Part shown: positions 12,875 to 14,311 of the stretch, piece after piece
Layout of the letters: each line of letters begins with the position of its first letter
How positions within the stretch are numbered: position 1 is the first letter of the stretch
Source of the DNA: Chloroflexi bacterium UBA6019
Lineage (GTDB): Bacteria; Chloroflexota; Dormibacteria; Dormibacterales; Dormibacteraceae
DNA: 14,311 bases
NCBI GenBank assembly: GCA_002427995.1
Contig: DIZV01000145.1
Span: forward strand, 1-14,311
Direction of reading: 5' to 3'
The notes under the pieces: model-generated
What the model saw: only the letters and a program-made list of their open reading frames with translations
Database searches by the model: none
What the model was told of the DNA's origin: nothing
Position numbers and translations under genes: made by a program

Positions 12875-14311
12875 TCGGTCGCCGCCACTACGGCGGCGGT
12901 TTCGCGCGGCTCCCGCGGGAGAAGCTCGGCAACGATGGCGAGGCCGATCAGGCCGGCGCCCAGGACGCCATAGGTCGCGCCGGCTCCGATCAGCTGGATG
13001 ACGACCCCGCCGGCGGCCGCGCCGGCGATGAGGGCGAGTTGAGTGATCGCGAATCGGCTGCTCATGATCGTGCCCCGGTTGCTGGTGTCGCTGATGTCCA
13101 TCAGCGCTGTGACGTTGCCGACCGAGTAGATGGGGTTGCCCGCGCTGGCGAGGAGGAGAACGAGGGCGACCAGCCAGATCCAGGGGCTGACCGCGATCCC
13201 GATACTCAAAAAGCCTGTGATCGCGAGGCCCTGGGCGACCGTCCGCAACGAGCCGATGTCCCGCATTCGCCCGACGAAGACGCTTCCGATCACGATCCCC
13301 GTCGCGAGCATCACCTCTAGGATCGTGTAGGTCTTCGGCCCGTCCTGGGCATGCGGCGACAGGCGGTAGGCGAGGGCGATCAGGGCCGGGAAGCTCATGC
13401 TGATGAAGAACGCGGCCGCTCCCGCGACGAGCAGGTGGACCCGGGCGCGGCTGACCGCCCAGGTGCGGCCGATCCCATTCCAGATCCCCACCCGCCTGAC
13501 CCCGCCACCGAGGTCGCCCAGGCCAAAGACCAGCAGCCCCGCGAGGAGAAAGGTCAGGCCATCGGCGACGAAGAGCCAGGTCGAGCTCGCCGTCATCCAG
13601 ATCACGAGACCCGCCACGGCGTAGCCGGCGGCCCCGGAGATCATCCCCGCCGCGCTGAGACCCGCGTTGGCGGGCCCGACCTCCCGCGGCTCGACCAGCT
13701 CGGGGAGTGCCGCCTGGCGCGCCGGCTCGACGATCGCGTTGACCGCGGCGAGCACGAAGAGGATGGGATAGAGGGGCCAGATCCGGTCGGGCGTGATCAG
13801 GAATGGAGTCAAGACGAGCAGGCCCGCGCGCCCGAGCTCGAGGGTGATGATCAGAGGAGCCCTCTTCACCCGGTCGGGGACCGCCCCCGCCAGCCCGCTG
13901 ACGAGGATCGTCGCCACCGCTCGGACGATATAGGTGGCGGCGACCATCAACGGATCGCGGGTGGCGCCGTAGACCGTCACCAGGGTGGCAACGGTCGTCA
14001 TCGGGTCCCCGAGGCTGGAGATGGTCGTGCCCGCCAGGAGCCGGGCAAAGCGCGGCCGGCTCCACAGCAACCGCAGCACGCCCCGCTGGCTGAACGCGGG
14101 CGCTTCTGGCGTCTCGGGCATCGGCAGCAACGGGTGGTTGTGCAGCTGGCGGAGGCCGTTGACGACGATCGGGTCGTACCAGCTGCCCGCCCGCTGGGTG
14201 ATGTCGTCGATCGCCTCCAGCGTCGTCATCTTGCTGGGCCGGTAGATCCTGGCGGTCGCGATGGTGTCGTAGGAGTCTGCGACGGCGAGAATCCGCGAGC
14301 CGAGTGGGATG
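12871..14311 (-). CDS. HD-GYP domain fused to an MFS transporter (5' partial)
   Basis: The open frame runs off the right edge of the window. Its first 27 visible residues (14311-14231) read IPLGSRILAVADSYDT … RIYRPSK, the last part of an HD-GYP domain (canonical IPLGARILAVADxFDA…DRPY), followed by TLEAIDDI, RAGSWYDPIVVNGLRQL, the usual closing helices. Then comes a linker (HPLLPMPETPEAPAF) and a full MFS protein from about visible residue 75: LLAGTTISSLGDP, PDRVKR, EPARQAALPELV and 10-12 membrane helices, MFS_3 (EntS-like) type. No stop separates the two parts. An in-frame ATG at 14121 could restart a stand-alone MFS. HD-GYP proteins degrade cyclic di-GMP; the HD and GYP motifs lie outside the window. 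The gene overlaps the AI-2E-family gene by GTGA. Confidence 0.85.
   Translation of the reverse strand, partial: IPLGSRILAVADSYDTIATARIYRPSKMTTLEAIDDITQRAGSWYDPIVVNGLRQLHNHPLLPMPETPEAPAFSQRGVLRLLWSRPRFARLLAGTTISSLGDPMTTVATLVTVYGATRDPLMVAATYIVRAVATILVSGLAGAVPDRVKRAPLIITLELGRAGLLVLTPFLITPDRIWPLYPILFVLAAVNAIVEPARQAALPELVEPREVGPANAGLSAAGMISGAAGYAVAGLVIWMTASSTWLFVADGLTFLLAGLLVFGLGDLGGGVRRVGIWNGIGRTWAVSRARVHLLVAGAAAFFISMSFPALIALAYRLSPHAQDGPKTYTILEVMLATGIVIGSVFVGRMRDIGSLRTVAQGLAITGFLSIGIAVSPWIWLVALVLLLASAGNPIYSVGNVTALMDISDTSNRGTIMSSRFAITQLALIAGAAAGGVVIQLIGAGATYGVLGAGLIGLAIVAELLPREPRETAAVVAATE

Noticed and set aside
11744..14065. A 773-aa protein on the - strand covering the MFS and AI-2E-family genes
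   Set aside because: The first 390 residues lie in an out-of-frame shadow of the MFS gene with low-complexity Arg/Gly/Pro content; the true start is the GTG at 12874.

Overview
This window is a gene-dense, high-GC stretch of a bacterial chromosome. Codons end mostly in G or C, GTG and TTG starts are common, genes overlap at GTGA or TTGA junctions, and several -10 elements lie only about 10-20 nt from start codons. I see no tRNA, rRNA, insertion sequence, phage gene or CRISPR array. The mix includes a DUF5679-type zinc-ribbon gene, paired single-domain RCK proteins, a PRC-barrel/MgtE_N/CBS protein, a GlpA-like dehydrogenase with a BFD domain, and a DUF2127-like protein. This would fit an uncultivated high-GC Terrabacteria lineage such as Chloroflexota, Dormibacterota or a deep actinobacterium. 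That assignment is inference from gene content only.

Left part, + strand (1-4743). The 3' part of a glpA-like glycerol-3-phosphate dehydrogenase is followed by a one-cluster [4Fe-4S] protein and a 64-aa protein in an apparent operon. Next comes a lone NTF2-like protein. A second operon encodes an unknown 113-aa protein, a PHP phosphoesterase and a PfkB-family kinase. The PHP gene carries a one-base frameshift that artificially joins its reading frame to the kinase; when corrected, the two genes overlap by GTGA.

Middle part, - strand (4736-8648). This holds a beta-propeller lipoprotein-like gene and, upstream of it, a two-gene unit led by an M-box (ykoK) Mg2+ riboswitch. The riboswitch precedes a soluble PRC-barrel + MgtE_N + CBS protein, which has the regulatory half of MgtE but no membrane domain, followed 12 nt later by an NRAMP-like transporter whose metal-site residues differ from transition-metal NRAMPs. 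Together they read as a magnesium uptake system with sensor and pore on separate proteins. The M-box helices can be traced base by base.

Next (8691-10507). A DUF5679 mini-gene has its own promoter, ribosome binding site and strong terminator. Two RCK_N (TrkA-type) proteins lie on the - strand, divergent from a small membrane protein and a universal stress protein. A DUF2127-like membrane protein whose start codon is unclear follows on the + strand.

Right part, - strand (11031-14311). A tightly overlapping operon encodes a protein joining the end of an HD-GYP domain to a complete MFS transporter in one open frame (cut by the window edge), then an AI-2E/PerM-family membrane protein, then a YfcE-like metallophosphoesterase. 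The main points for follow-up are the Mg2+ unit and the HD-GYP::MFS fusion.
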